Assembly: GCF_900100955.1 (NCBI RefSeq)
Contig: NZ_FNCC01000004.1
Coordinates: 1-64,000, forward strand
Direction of reading: 5' to 3'
DNA length: 64,000 nucleotides
From: Lentzea fradiae
GTDB taxonomy: Bacteria > Actinomycetota > Actinomycetes > Mycobacteriales > Pseudonocardiaceae
Shown: positions 9,888 to 17,802 of the stretch, one piece after another
How the letters are laid out: each line of letters starts with the position of its first letter
How positions within the stretch are numbered: position 1 is the first letter of the stretch
Program-made: the position numbers and the translations under genes
The notes under the pieces: generated by a model
What the model was told of the DNA's origin: nothing
Databases searched by the model: none
Seen by the model: the letters and a program-made list of their open reading frames with translations, nothing else

Positions 9888-10618
9888 AAAAGGCCCGGGC
9901 GAGGCAGGGTAGAGCGACAGAAATCGTGCTCACGGATGCCGCGAAAGGCGAACTGTCTCGATATGTGGAGGATGTTCGTGCCGGTGTTCTTGCGCATGTC
10001 GATTCTCCGCGTGGAGTCACGGAGTATCGTGTGGGTCGCGAAGAAATTGTTCGAGCTATCCGACGCTCTGAGCAGCAGCGAAATAGTTCTAAGTTGACTA
10101 GGTCGCGTCGGGATATTGTGTTCCTGGTTGCCTCCGTGGTTGGAGGATTGGGTCTCGGAGTAATTGTCAATTTCTTGCCGAGTTTGATTACTTCTCCCGA
10201 TGCGCTGGCGGCCTATGCGGCCATTGCTGGGGCAGTTCTCGCTGCTGTTGCCATGCTCTTTAGTGCGCTACTCGCCGCGAGGCAGCGGGGCAAGGCAGAG
10301 GACGATGCTCGTCGAGCTCATTTCGAATCTGCGATGTTGGTCCAGCAGGTAGCGCTCGTGGAGTCGCTGGCTCGTAGGATTGTGCAGCCAGATAAGGAGA
10401 TGTCCGGACGACAGATTCCCCTGCGTCGTCTTTTGGATCATTTGGTGGATGAGGGAGTATGGAGTGATGATGACGTGCGGCGCTTTGCGGAGACGCTTGC
10501 CGTGCGCAACGCTATCGTTCATGATGCCATTCCTAACTTCTCGGTCACCGATCTTCTGGCTGCTCGACTTCGAGCTGCGGACCTGGTTTCGCGGCTAGAG
10601 GATAAGGCAGGTTTGTGA
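9884..10618 (+). CDS. Unknown membrane protein with HEPN-like C-terminal motif (cargo gene 2)
   Basis: 244 aa from GTG at 9884, with GGAGG (9874-9878) five bases upstream. An alternative TTG at 9872 overlaps that ribosome site. Layout: a soluble basic N-terminal region (1-70) ending GREEIVRAIRRSEQQ, two hydrophobic segments (about 77-98 and 108-131), then a roughly 110-residue helical cytoplasmic domain. That domain holds R208-N-A-I-V-H213, the R-x4-H pattern of HEPN ribonucleases. N-terminal region plus helical hairpin mirrors cargo gene 1. Function unknown. A membrane-anchored RNase effector paired with a membrane partner is a reasonable but unproved hypothesis. Confidence 0.65.
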   Translation: MKKARARQGRATEIVLTDAAKGELSRYVEDVRAGVLAHVDSPRGVTEYRVGREEIVRAIRRSEQQRNSSKLTRSRRDIVFLVASVVGGLGLGVIVNFLPSLITSPDALAAYAAIAGAVLAAVAMLFSALLAARQRGKAEDDARRAHFESAMLVQQVALVESLARRIVQPDKEMSGRQIPLRRLLDHLVDEGVWSDDDVRRFAETLAVRNAIVHDAIPNFSVTDLLAARLRAADLVSRLEDKAGL

Positions 10619-11106
10619 TGAGTGTTTCCTTCGTTCGGCCTTGCTGTGATCTGTTGCCACTTTGAAGTCGTAGACTCTCGCGGTTAATCTGACCTAGTTG
10701 CATCTGTGATCCAATTGGAGATTCGTCGGCAGGCATGGGTGCTGCTAGAGCTGCGCGCGTTTGCGGACATAGTGCAATGTTTGGTTTGGGCTTGTGGTGG
10801 GAAATATGTCCCGATATTCGCGGGCTGTCTGACCCGTTGGCGCGACGGCGCGGAGCGGTGGCGTGGCGTCGATCGCCGTGCCCAGCTCGACCGATCAGCC
10901 ACGTCGGCGATCGTCACGGCCTGGTGCACATCGTTGGTCAGCTTCTTCTCAATGTGCTGCCGCCAATGGGCGCCCTCCCTGTCCGCGCCCCGTCCCGAGC
11001 ACGGCCGGAGGCCGCGCGCAGCGGGCGGGGATGTGGACAGAACAGGAGGGCGCCTGCGCTGGCGAAGCCAGCGCCTTGAACAGGGAGAAGAAACTTTGAA
11101 CCACCG
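10619..11106. other. Intergenic stretch without convincing gene
   Basis: Base composition shifts here from the low-GC cargo (up to about 10700) to ordinary high GC (from about 10840). Several open frames cross the area, but none shows codon bias, a ribosome site or a recognisable domain. A hairpin near 11056 probably belongs to the end of rep. The composition step may mark an internal boundary of the element. Confidence 0.5.
11056..11074 (-). terminator. Hairpin downstream of rep
   Basis: GCGCTGGC (11056-11063) and GCCAGCGC (11067-11074) form an 8-bp stem with a 3-base loop, 32 bases beyond the rep stop codon. There is no clear U-tract, so it is either a GC-rich terminator or a replication-associated hairpin. 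Confidence 0.4.
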
Positions 11107-12492
11107 TCAAGCAGCCGAGTCCGGGTCGGCTGGCCGCGCGACAGGCTTGTACCGATGCTGCTCACGAATCAGCTCGGCCCACGACTCCTCGCCCGAGTTG
11201 GTGTAGCCGACACCAGCAACAGCCCAGTCACCGACGCGAACGATCTGCTGATCAGCCGGAAGCGGATCGAGCCCAGCAAGCTCGCGAGCAAGATCAGCGC
11301 GGAATCGCACCCGATCACTCCGCATGGTCCCGAGCGTCGTGGAGTAGCGGCGGCTCTTGGTCGAGAAGTGCCCGCCATACCCGAGCATGTGCGCCCACTC
11401 CCGCAGCTTCAGATACGCATGGTCCTCGTGTCCGCCCAGCTCCCAACACGTCTCGATCATCCGGCGCGCGTGCATCGACAACCCGCGAACGCGGCGCAGG
11501 TGACCAACGCTCCTGATCTGTCGATCAACGGTCCCCGCGGCTTCGGCTCCCTTGGTGGCGTACTTGGCGATGTACCTCGCCACCTTCGCGTCGGTCCAGC
11601 CGTCGCCGTCGTGTTCGATCGGCCTGATGTCGAGTTGCTTGCCCCAACGGATCGTCTGTGCGAACCCCGGCACGCTGACTCGCGCAGATCGGGCGGCACT
11701 GTTGATCGCGTCGCACAACATCTCAGCGTCCACACCGAACGGTGGTGGCTCACCCGGTCCGGACGTACCGTCAAGCCGAATCACGGCATGGAAGTGCACC
11801 AGGCCGCGCGCCTGGTACTCGGCGACCTTGGCGTACTCAACCCGCACGACCTTCGAGAGTTTCGAGCGCGAAACTCCGAGTGCCTCGGCCAAGTGCCGGC
11901 GTAGGTACACGGCGAACGTGTGCCACAGCTCGCCAGCACGGTTGTTCCACAGCACCGCTCCGACATAGTCGTAGCTGTCTGGATCAACGGCCTGTCCGAG
12001 TACGGGATCATCCTCCTGATGCTTACTGCGACACGAGGGGCCTTCACGGCGTGGGTGACATGGACGAACGGCACCGGTCGCGTCCACGACCCGAGCGTGT
12101 ACAGGCCCGAATGACGGCGCGGTGAACGTGGCGAACACCCGTGGGTGCGATGCGACGGAGGCCGGAACGTCTCGACCTCCGGCAAGCCCTGACCTGATCA
12201 GGTGGAACGTGTCATCGGCGTAGACCTGGGAACATGCCTCGCACCGGCTTGCGCGTCGGTTGCCGCACGCGGTCAGCAGGTACTCGTTCGGCTCGTCCCA
12301 CGTCGTGTAGGTGCTGAGTATTTCGCCGGTCGCAGCGTCGACCGTGGTGGACGAGCCGACCAGACGGATCGGCGCGGAGCAACCGCGCGTGCTGGCGACC
12401 ATCTCTTTCCAGCGGTGGAAGTCCTGCTTGTTGGCGGCACCCTTCGCCAGCGACACGAACTCGGGTGGCAGGTTGATCTCGTGGCCGCTCAT
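11107..12492 (-). CDS. Replication initiator protein (RepSA-like)
   Basis: 461 aa from ATG at 12492, preceded by AGGAGG at good spacing. The longer frame to 12693 is not needed. It matches replication initiators of pSAM2-type actinomycete integrative elements, which support rolling-circle replication of the excised form. Visible marks: a Cys cluster (CGNRRASRCEAC, about 76-87), the His motif LVHFHAVIRLDG (HFH at 233-235) and a Tyr/Lys motif ARYIAKYATKGAE (about 306-318) suited to nicking. The stop of the small gene upstream overlaps its start (TGATG). The adjacent palindrome cluster at 12651-12742 is a candidate origin. Confidence 0.85.
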   Translation of the reverse strand: MSGHEINLPPEFVSLAKGAANKQDFHRWKEMVASTRGCSAPIRLVGSSTTVDAATGEILSTYTTWDEPNEYLLTACGNRRASRCEACSQVYADDTFHLIRSGLAGGRDVPASVASHPRVFATFTAPSFGPVHARVVDATGAVRPCHPRREGPSCRSKHQEDDPVLGQAVDPDSYDYVGAVLWNNRAGELWHTFAVYLRRHLAEALGVSRSKLSKVVRVEYAKVAEYQARGLVHFHAVIRLDGTSGPGEPPPFGVDAEMLCDAINSAARSARVSVPGFAQTIRWGKQLDIRPIEHDGDGWTDAKVARYIAKYATKGAEAAGTVDRQIRSVGHLRRVRGLSMHARRMIETCWELGGHEDHAYLKLREWAHMLGYGGHFSTKSRRYSTTLGTMRSDRVRFRADLARELAGLDPLPADQQIVRVGDWAVAGVGYTNSGEESWAELIREQHRYKPVARPADPDSAA

Positions 12493-12647
12493 CACGCGGC
12501 CTCCTGCTGAGGCTGGCTGTGTCGTTCGTCGGCGATCCGGATGCCGAAGATCGCGTTGACTCGCTGCCAGCGTTCGTCGCTCCAGGCGGGCACGGCTGCT
12601 GCTTGCTGCTCGGCCCACTCCCACATCTCGTCGGGCGATGGCCCCAC
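12492..12647 (-). CDS. Small protein translationally coupled to rep
   Basis: About 51 aa, start GTG at 12647 (GGGAG eight bases upstream) or GTG at 12656. The sequence is acidic and Trp-rich (EMWEWAEQQAAAVPAWSDER, then WQRVNAIFGIRIADE). It ends in a TGA that overlaps the rep ATG as TGATG. The good ribosome site, coupling and non-random composition make it real. I do not recognise a family, but short genes of this kind commonly precede rep in actinomycete integrative elements. A role in replication control is a guess from position. Confidence 0.6.
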   Translation of the reverse strand: MGPSPDEMWEWAEQQAAAVPAWSDERWQRVNAIFGIRIADERHSQPQQEAA

Positions 12648-12650
12648 AAG

Positions 12651-12742
12651 AAACACTCCCTTTCACGGTCGTGGAACCACGACGCGTCAACACAGGAAGC
12701 GCGGGGATCTACCCCTACTTGTGTTGGTGAAAGGGAGTGTTT
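12651..12742. repeat. Nested palindromes forming a cloverleaf: candidate replication origin
   Basis: The outer arms AAACACTCCCTTTCAC (12651-12666) and GTGAAAGGGAGTGTTT (12727-12742) are perfect 16-bp inverted repeats. The right arm continues inward as TGTGTTG (12720-12726), whose partner CAACACA (12688-12694) is displaced by a separate palindrome, GTCGTGGAACCACGAC (12668-12683). The apex holds GGGG-ATCTA-CCCC (12703-12715). Together these give a stem with a side hairpin and an apical loop, directly upstream of the small gene and rep. Rolling-circle double-strand origins usually have such structure with the nick site in a loop. It could instead be an operator. Confidence 0.65.
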
Positions 12743-12956
12743 GTGTGGTGGTTGCGGTCTTCTGTGACACCCCAGAGGGCTCGGCCCTCGTGCTGCTCTC
12801 GTCAGGGGATGATGTGCCACTCCGCAGGCCGTAGCCTCAAGTTTTGTTTGTATGTATAGGTTCTGCGCTGTGTTGAGTTGTCGCACGTGCTCGCGAACTG
12901 CGTCGCGGCTCCGCTGAGTTTGATCAGACGGCCGTCAGGCGGCGGCCGGTGTTCGG
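12743..12956. other. Non-coding spacer upstream of rep region
   Basis: No gene is seen. The segment 12838-12870 is unusually AT-rich for this DNA (gttttgtttgtatgtatagg) and could hold a promoter or origin-associated region. Confidence 0.4.
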
Positions 12957-13250
12957 TCAGTCGTCGTACTCGTCCGCAAGGCGGCGTTGAATCGCGGCGA
13001 CTGAGTTGGCGAGCTCGGCCGCGACTCGGCGGGCTCGTTGACGGGCTCCCCGACGTCGCCACGCCGCTGCGAGCCCGCAGGCAATCGCGTACAGAGCGAC
13101 GCAAAACCACACGATGCACACGACGACGACTTGGATTGCTTCAGCGAGGGCACTCGGCGCTGCGCTGATCTGTTCGCGCGCGAACACGCCACCCGAGCCA
13201 GCAGCAAGACCGCCAAGCAACAGAAGAGCGCCACCAGCTCCGACGTCCAT
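12957..13250 (-). CDS. Small two-helix membrane protein of the element
   Basis: 97 aa from ATG at 13250. Two hydrophobic stretches (GALLLLGGLAAGSGGVF, and IQVVVVCIVWFCVALYAIAC) are followed by a long basic helical tail (RRRGARQRARRVAAELAN). It starts 4 bases after the stop of the upstream gene, so the two are an operon. Small membrane proteins near rep in actinomycete elements are sometimes spread/transfer accessories, but I cannot assign this one. Confidence 0.6.
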   Translation of the reverse strand: MDVGAGGALLLLGGLAAGSGGVFAREQISAAPSALAEAIQVVVVCIVWFCVALYAIACGLAAAWRRRGARQRARRVAAELANSVAAIQRRLADEYDD

Positions 13251-13254
13251 CGGT

Positions 13255-13563
13255 TCACTCGGCACGTCCGACGGCAGCACTCCAGCGGGCCATCTCGCCT
13301 TCGCTCACCGGTGCGAATGTTCCGGTCGCCGTGTTGGTGGCCTCCTGGTGCAGTTCCTCGCACCTGGCCGCGAACTCGGTAGCCGCCTTGGCCAGACCCC
13401 AGGCGAACTGGGCGGCGAGCTTCGGGCCATCCGGCCCGTCCGGGGTCTGCACGGCAAGTTGAGAATCGCCAATTGCGGCGATGAGCGACGGCGAACCGGG
13501 CATGTGCTCGACCAGCGCTGAAAATGCCCCCTCCTCGGGGCGAGCCAGTACGTAGAACCCCAT
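13255..13563 (-). CDS. Hypothetical soluble protein of the element
   Basis: 102 aa from ATG at 13563, with AGGAGG seven bases upstream. It begins MGFYVLARPEEGAFSALVEH and continues as a mixed alpha/beta soluble protein without Cys pairs or membrane segments. First gene of a two-gene operon with the membrane protein at 12957-13250. No family recognised. Confidence 0.65.
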   Translation of the reverse strand: MGFYVLARPEEGAFSALVEHMPGSPSLIAAIGDSQLAVQTPDGPDGPKLAAQFAWGLAKAATEFAARCEELHQEATNTATGTFAPVSEGEMARWSAAVGRAE

Positions 13564-13720
13564 CTCGTGCCTCCTGTCGAGTCGTCCTGAGACGACAATC
13601 GGCGCACTGAGGCGACGAACCAACGACACAGGTGACTGAGATATCCAGTTCGCTCATATCCGCACGTCAGCGGGTGCTCGTGTGGTTACACTCGGGTTCA
13701 GTCGCAGGTCAGGGGTGGTG

Positions 13721-15112
13721 ATGAGCGGACGGAACGCGCCTCGGCAGTGCCAGGGATGCGGAGCGCGGTTGGCGAGTGACAACCGCGAGAATCTGTGTGC
13801 GCCCTGCGTCCGTCGGGATGTCCACGCCTTCCGCGCGCCTGCCAAGCCTGCCGAGTTCTGGGATCGTCCGCGATTGCGCAAAGCTCTGCGGTCCAGGCAC
13901 TTCGGCCACGTGATCGAGGCGTATCGGAAAGAGCACGACCCTGTTCTGACCCAGGCGAAGATCGGACGCTGGTTCGGGCTCACGCAGGGGCAGATCAGCC
14001 GCCTGGAACGGTCCGTTGAACCTCTTCAAGACCTGAGCAAGCTTGAGCAGTGGGCGCAGGCACTCCGTATTCCGGAAGCGCTGCTGTGGTTTCGGTTCAC
14101 CGAACACGACGTGCAGCCTGCTTCGGAGATGTCCACTGGAAACGGCTTCGGCTGGTTCAGCGCGCCGTCACCGGAGATCGTTGAGCGGATCGTTTGCACA
14201 GCTGACGTCGAGACTCTGCGAGCGATGACCCGGACGTTCCGGCAGCTCGACAACCGCTTCGGCGGTGGACACGCCCGTGCCACGGTCAGTCACTACCTCG
14301 TCGGCGAAGCCGTGCCGCTGTTGCGGGCGGGCCGGTTCAGAGAGGGTGTACGGCGGGAGCTGTTCGGAGCGGTCGCGGAACTCAACCAGCTCGCCGGTTG
14401 GATGGCGTACGACGTCGGCGACGCCAGCGCCGGACGTAAGCATCTGCGGCAGGCTCTCCAGCTATGCCAAGACGTCGGTGACGATGCCCTCGCCGCTGAG
14501 ATGCTGGCTGGCATGAGCCATCACGCGGCCTTCGTCCGGTCACCTCTTGTGGCCGTCGACCTGGCCCGAGCCGCTCGTGACAACGCCGGCCGGACGGGGA
14601 TCTCCGCGCTCATGGCTGAGTCCGCGGTGATGGAGGCTCACGGCCTCGCGCTTCGCCGTGATGCCAAGGGATGCCTTGCGGCGCTTAGGGATGCGGAGGC
14701 TTCGTTCTCGTCGGCAGGCTCCGACGTTCCGGAATGGCTGCGGTACTTCGACGCCGCGTACATGGCAGCGAAGTTCGCGCACTGCTTCCGGGACCTTGGA
14801 CGGTCCGACGAAGCTGAGCGGTTCGCACGGCGCTCGTTGGAGATGACCGAGGGGTACGACCGAGGACGGCTGTTCAACACGGCCTTGCTCGCTTCGATCC
14901 TGGCTGACCAACGGCGCGTTGAGGAAGCCTGCGCAGCGGGCACCAGCGCTCTGCGCATGGCGGGGAACATGCACTCCGTCCGCACTCTGGCGTACCTGAA
15001 GGACGTGGCTCGGCGGCTCCAGCCATTCCACGCTGAGCCTGCGGTTCAGGCGCTCTACGCGGAGATGGCTGCCGTTGGGATCGAGCTATCCGAACGCCAG
15101 GACGTGCAGTAG
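13721..15112 (+). CDS. Zinc-ribbon/XRE-type regulator with TPR-like C-terminus
   Basis: 463 aa from ATG at 13721, with AGGGG just upstream. N-terminal four-Cys ribbon (C10-x2-C13 … C26-x2-C29), a helix-turn-helix at about 76-98 (LTQAKIGRWFGLTQGQISRL), then about 300 residues of helical repeats rich in Ala/Leu/Arg, as in XRE proteins with TPR-type ligand domains. Such regulators are common in actinomycetes and their elements and may control excision or replication (inference). Its 3' end overlaps the convergent NUDIX gene by 27 bases. Confidence 0.85.
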   Translation: MSGRNAPRQCQGCGARLASDNRENLCAPCVRRDVHAFRAPAKPAEFWDRPRLRKALRSRHFGHVIEAYRKEHDPVLTQAKIGRWFGLTQGQISRLERSVEPLQDLSKLEQWAQALRIPEALLWFRFTEHDVQPASEMSTGNGFGWFSAPSPEIVERIVCTADVETLRAMTRTFRQLDNRFGGGHARATVSHYLVGEAVPLLRAGRFREGVRRELFGAVAELNQLAGWMAYDVGDASAGRKHLRQALQLCQDVGDDALAAEMLAGMSHHAAFVRSPLVAVDLARAARDNAGRTGISALMAESAVMEAHGLALRRDAKGCLAALRDAEASFSSAGSDVPEWLRYFDAAYMAAKFAHCFRDLGRSDEAERFARRSLEMTEGYDRGRLFNTALLASILADQRRVEEACAAGTSALRMAGNMHSVRTLAYLKDVARRLQPFHAEPAVQALYAEMAAVGIELSERQDVQ

Positions 15113-15667
15113 TCCGACCTGGGCGGCTGCCCCGATGATCTCACCGTTGGCGATCATGTCTTTGATCGAGGACAGCGGAATCCAGGCCACGCGCTCGGCT
15201 TCGTTGATGTCAGCCTGTTGGCCGGTGTCTTCTGCGCCTTCGGCGACGTAGATCAGGTTCTCGAAGTCCGCAGTGCCGGTGAGAGGCTGGAACTTGGTCA
15301 GCAGACGGACGCTGCGTGGCTTCCAGCCTGTCTCCTCGATCGCTTCGCGCTCGGCGCAGGCGGCTGGGTCCTCGTCGGGGTCCAGGTAGCCGCCAGGAAG
15401 TTCCCAGGTCCAGCGGTCCATGATCCACCGGTGCCGGTAGATCATCAGCACGTTCTCGCGGGCGTCGTCCAAGACCAGAGTCATGACGGCCTTGGGCATC
15501 CGGAGGACCCACTGCTCGAACTGCACGCCGTCCGGCAGTTCCACGTGCGCGATGCTGACGTTGAGCTTGCGGGTGTCGTCCACAAGCCGTTCTTCGTGGA
15601 TCGTCCAACGCGTCGACTCGACTGAACCTTCTCCCGCTGCCACGCCATCGAACGCTACCCCACTCAA
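15086..15667 (-). CDS. NUDIX hydrolase
   Basis: 193 aa. Complete Nudix box from residue 92 (GGYLDPDED-x3-CAEREAIEETGW), with the REUxEExG core intact, so it should bind Mg2+ and hydrolyse a nucleoside-diphosphate-linked substrate. The N-terminal beta-strand layout and LVLDDARENVLMIYRHRW resemble ADP-ribose pyrophosphatases. NUDIX proteins recur in pSAM2-like elements, where they are thought to act as accessory regulators. Start uncertain: 15667 is used, shorter starts in the first 20 residues are possible. Confidence 0.88.
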   Translation of the reverse strand: MSGVAFDGVAAGEGSVESTRWTIHEERLVDDTRKLNVSIAHVELPDGVQFEQWVLRMPKAVMTLVLDDARENVLMIYRHRWIMDRWTWELPGGYLDPDEDPAACAEREAIEETGWKPRSVRLLTKFQPLTGTADFENLIYVAEGAEDTGQQADINEAERVAWIPLSSIKDMIANGEIIGAAAQVGLLHVLAFG

Positions 15668-15751
15668 TGCAAGAGGGTGCGCACTCGGTCTTCCGCACTG
15701 GAAGCTAGGAGCGCTAAAATCGCCTGATCAACTCCATAGTCGGCTCATCTC

Positions 15752-16069
15752 GTGTGGTCTGGGTCCAGCGCTTGGTTCGACTCCGATTTTGGCGGCTGCG
15801 TCACCAGTCTTCCGTCTCTGACGGCGTTTCTTGGACTCTCGCTGTTCTTTCACTTTTTCGGATTCAGGAACCTGAAGAAGCAAGTGAAGAGTATCAAGAA
15901 AGGTGTGAAGCGTATGCGCAAGAAGATCAAGCGCGGCATCAAGGCGATGCGCAGTATCAAGTGGTTGATCTGGACCAGGCGAGATGAGCTTCCAGCTATG
16001 CCTCGCGCCAGACAAGTTCGATGCGTTCGGGGTGAAATCCTCTCCGGCCGTTTGATGGGTGCACTATGA
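15752..16069 (+). CDS. Possible small basic membrane-associated protein
   Basis: 105 aa at most, GTG start, no strong ribosome site. It has one hydrophobic stretch (LTAFLGLSLFFHFFGF) followed by a strongly Lys/Arg-rich amphipathic stretch (KKQVKSIKKGVKRMRKKIKR). The 3' 74 bases overlap the convergent recombinase gene. The Lys codons are unlike random high-GC sequence, which argues for a real gene, but the reading frame has no recognised relative. Confidence 0.35.
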   Translation: MWSGSSAWFDSDFGGCVTSLPSLTAFLGLSLFFHFFGFRNLKKQVKSIKKGVKRMRKKIKRGIKAMRSIKWLIWTRRDELPAMPRARQVRCVRGEILSGRLMGAL

Positions 16070-17606
16070 CGGCCGCCAGTGCCTCTTCGATGTATGCACG
16101 CTTTTGCGCCAGGGGATAGCCGTCCCAGTCGTCGCGAATCGTCGCCAAGCTCGTGCCCGCCGTGGCGGTCTTGGCCAGCCAGCGTTCGCGGTCGGCGAGT
16201 AGTTCCCGTTCCTGCTGCTCAAGCTCGGGCAGCATCGCGAAGTAGCGGTTGGCTGAGATCCGCCGCTCCTTACGAGCCGCGCTCAGCTCCCGTAGGTCCT
16301 CGCGAACCTCGGCAAGCTCGCCTTCCTGCGGCCAAGGCTCCGGCGTCGTCTGGGCCTCGCGCCGCTGAGCTTCCATCTCGTACTTACGGATCACGGCGGC
16401 CGTCACCCACGCGTCGGTCTCCTGGCCAGGGATGCTGACGCCTCCGCCGCAACCGCCTTTGTTCTTGGCCTCGCAGGTGTAATAGAACCGGTTGGGGTCC
16501 TTCACGCGGGACGCGTGAGCCTTCAAGGCGCGAAGTTTGCAGCCACAGTCGTCCTTGCCGCATCGAAGGGTGCCGGTGAGCAGATAGGTGCGGGTGTTCT
16601 TGCCACGTCCTGCGATCGCGTGGTTGCCGATGACGGCCGTGACCGCATCCCACTCGTCGACGCTGAGGATCGCCTCGAACTGGCCGATGACAGGCTCTCC
16701 GGCGTCGTCACGAACGATCTCGACGCGGAACGACTCCGTGCCGGTCTGTGGGTTGATCTCGCGAACATTGCGTGACCGGTATCCGCAGATCCGAGGGTTC
16801 CGGAAGACCGTCTTGACCGTCTGGTTCGTCCACTTGTTGCCCAACGGGGTCAGAATGCCCCGGTCGTTCCAGTCGTTGACGATCGCGGACAGGGGAGCGC
16901 CTTGAAGGATTCGCTGCGCGGTCTCCCTGATCACTTCGGCCTCTGCCGGGTTCAGGGTCCGCTTGTCCGCGTGCCAGCCGAACGGGCGTCGACCTCCGGT
17001 GGGAATGCCGGCCAGTTCCAACGCCCGGTGCTTGCGACGCACGCGACGTGCGGTGTCGGCGGACTGCTTGTTGTTGGTGGCGACGACGATCCGTGCCACT
17101 GTCCGGCCGTTGTCCGTGAGGAGATCGAGGGTGCCGGTGATGTCCATGATCGGACGGCCGAAGTGCTCGACGACTTCGATGGCGTCTTCGAGGTGCCGGT
17201 TGTCGCGGGTGAGTCGGTCGATGTCGTAGACGATCAGTCCGTCAAGGCGGTCGCCGTTCGGGGTCGTGCCGCGCTTCAGGTCCTCCAGAGCGCCTTCGAA
17301 GATCGGACGCACGACTCGATAGGCGTAGGAGCCGTCCGGAAGCTGCACGCGCTTGCGTTTCCAGGCGGAGGTGTCCGGCTCCATGTAGGTGTGGATGTAC
17401 GTTCCGCGGCGGGACTCCACGTACGCGCGGCAGTCCTTCTCCTGCTCCTCGCGACCCTTGATGTCCTTGCCGGTCAAGGGAAGGCGGCGGACGTTGGCGG
17501 AAGGATCGTCCCGCCCCAGCTCGAACGACAGGCGGACGAGACCCGCCAGGTTCAGCCCTTCGAAGTCGCCCCAATGGGCGCGTCGCACTCGGTCAGATGG
17601 ACCCAT
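15996..17606 (-). CDS. Large serine recombinase (integrase) of the element
   Basis: 536 aa, ATG at 17606. N-terminal resolvase catalytic domain with the nucleophile Ser27 in VRLSFELGRD and the conserved VYDIDRLTRD. Then a recombinase domain (GRRPFGWHADKRTLNPAEAE), a zinc ribbon with four Cys (LRCGKDDCGCKL … YYTCEAKNKGGCGG) and a C-terminal coiled coil (EVREDLRELSAARKERR). This is the standard order for phage-type integrases. Its start codon is 3 bases from the attachment arm, the usual int-attP arrangement. It should integrate the element into the HhH-GPD gene. Excision would need a directionality factor, not identified here. Confidence 0.93.
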   Translation of the reverse strand: MGPSDRVRRAHWGDFEGLNLAGLVRLSFELGRDDPSANVRRLPLTGKDIKGREEQEKDCRAYVESRRGTYIHTYMEPDTSAWKRKRVQLPDGSYAYRVVRPIFEGALEDLKRGTTPNGDRLDGLIVYDIDRLTRDNRHLEDAIEVVEHFGRPIMDITGTLDLLTDNGRTVARIVVATNNKQSADTARRVRRKHRALELAGIPTGGRRPFGWHADKRTLNPAEAEVIRETAQRILQGAPLSAIVNDWNDRGILTPLGNKWTNQTVKTVFRNPRICGYRSRNVREINPQTGTESFRVEIVRDDAGEPVIGQFEAILSVDEWDAVTAVIGNHAIAGRGKNTRTYLLTGTLRCGKDDCGCKLRALKAHASRVKDPNRFYYTCEAKNKGGCGGGVSIPGQETDAWVTAAVIRKYEMEAQRREAQTTPEPWPQEGELAEVREDLRELSAARKERRISANRYFAMLPELEQQERELLADRERWLAKTATAGTSLATIRDDWDGYPLAQKRAYIEEALAAVIVHPSNGRRGFHPERIELVWREA

Positions 17607-17608
17607 AT

Positions 17609-17728
17609 GCTAGTCATACACTAGGCAGTGTGCTGATCCAGCAACATTCCCAGGAGCAGGGCAAACCGGTCTTCTGTCAGGAGCGCGTCGGCTTCGGGGT
17701 TCTGCGCGAGGCACACCGTGCGGGTCAT
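17609..17728. repeat. Direct repeat copy 1: attR arm plus 5' end of HhH-GPD gene
   Basis: 120 bases matching 18867-18986 at 112 of 120 positions (8 mismatches counted by eye). It contains the element-side arm (CATACACTAGGCAGTGTGC), the TGATC core (17634-17638) and, on the minus strand, the first 31 codons of the HhH-GPD gene. Similarity ends exactly at the gene's ATG (17726-17728). Recombination with the other copy would remove the 17850-18871 gene pair. Confidence 0.85.
17621..17728 (-). pseudogene. 5' fragment of HhH-GPD repair gene (copy 1)
   Basis: A 35-codon frame from ATG at 17728 ending in TAG at 17621. It encodes MTRTVCLAQNPEADALL, then FALLLGMLLDQ, the normal N-terminus of HhH-GPD repair proteins, and then runs into element DNA (HTA, stop). 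It joins in register with DQQIPME at 9293 when the element is removed. Confidence 0.8.
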
Positions 17729-17802
17729 GGCGAGAGCATCGCATGGCGAGATGGTCGATGCCGCTTCCGTGGGACCGCCGCCGTTCGCCTCATGAGTGCG
17801 GT

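Larger units (their letters stand above)
9295..17636. mobile_element. Integrative element with serine recombinase and plasmid-type Rep, inserted in HhH-GPD gene
   Basis: About 8.3 kb between two TGATC cores (9293-9297 and 17634-17638). It carries a large serine recombinase reading away from the right end, a RepSA-like initiator with adjacent palindromes, two small conserved proteins, a zinc-ribbon/XRE/TPR regulator, a NUDIX protein, and a low-GC cargo pair next to the left end (the line 10081-10140 is 29/60 G+C). No FtsK/TraB-type translocase or Spd spread genes are seen, so it looks like a non-conjugative relative of actinomycete integrative elements such as pSAM2 (inference). Its ends are defined by where the HhH-GPD coding sequence stops on each side. 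Confidence 0.8.

Noticed and set aside
10706-11206. 166-aa open frame downstream of the cargo genes
   Set aside because: Crosses the composition boundary, contains no domain and runs antisense into the 3' end of rep.
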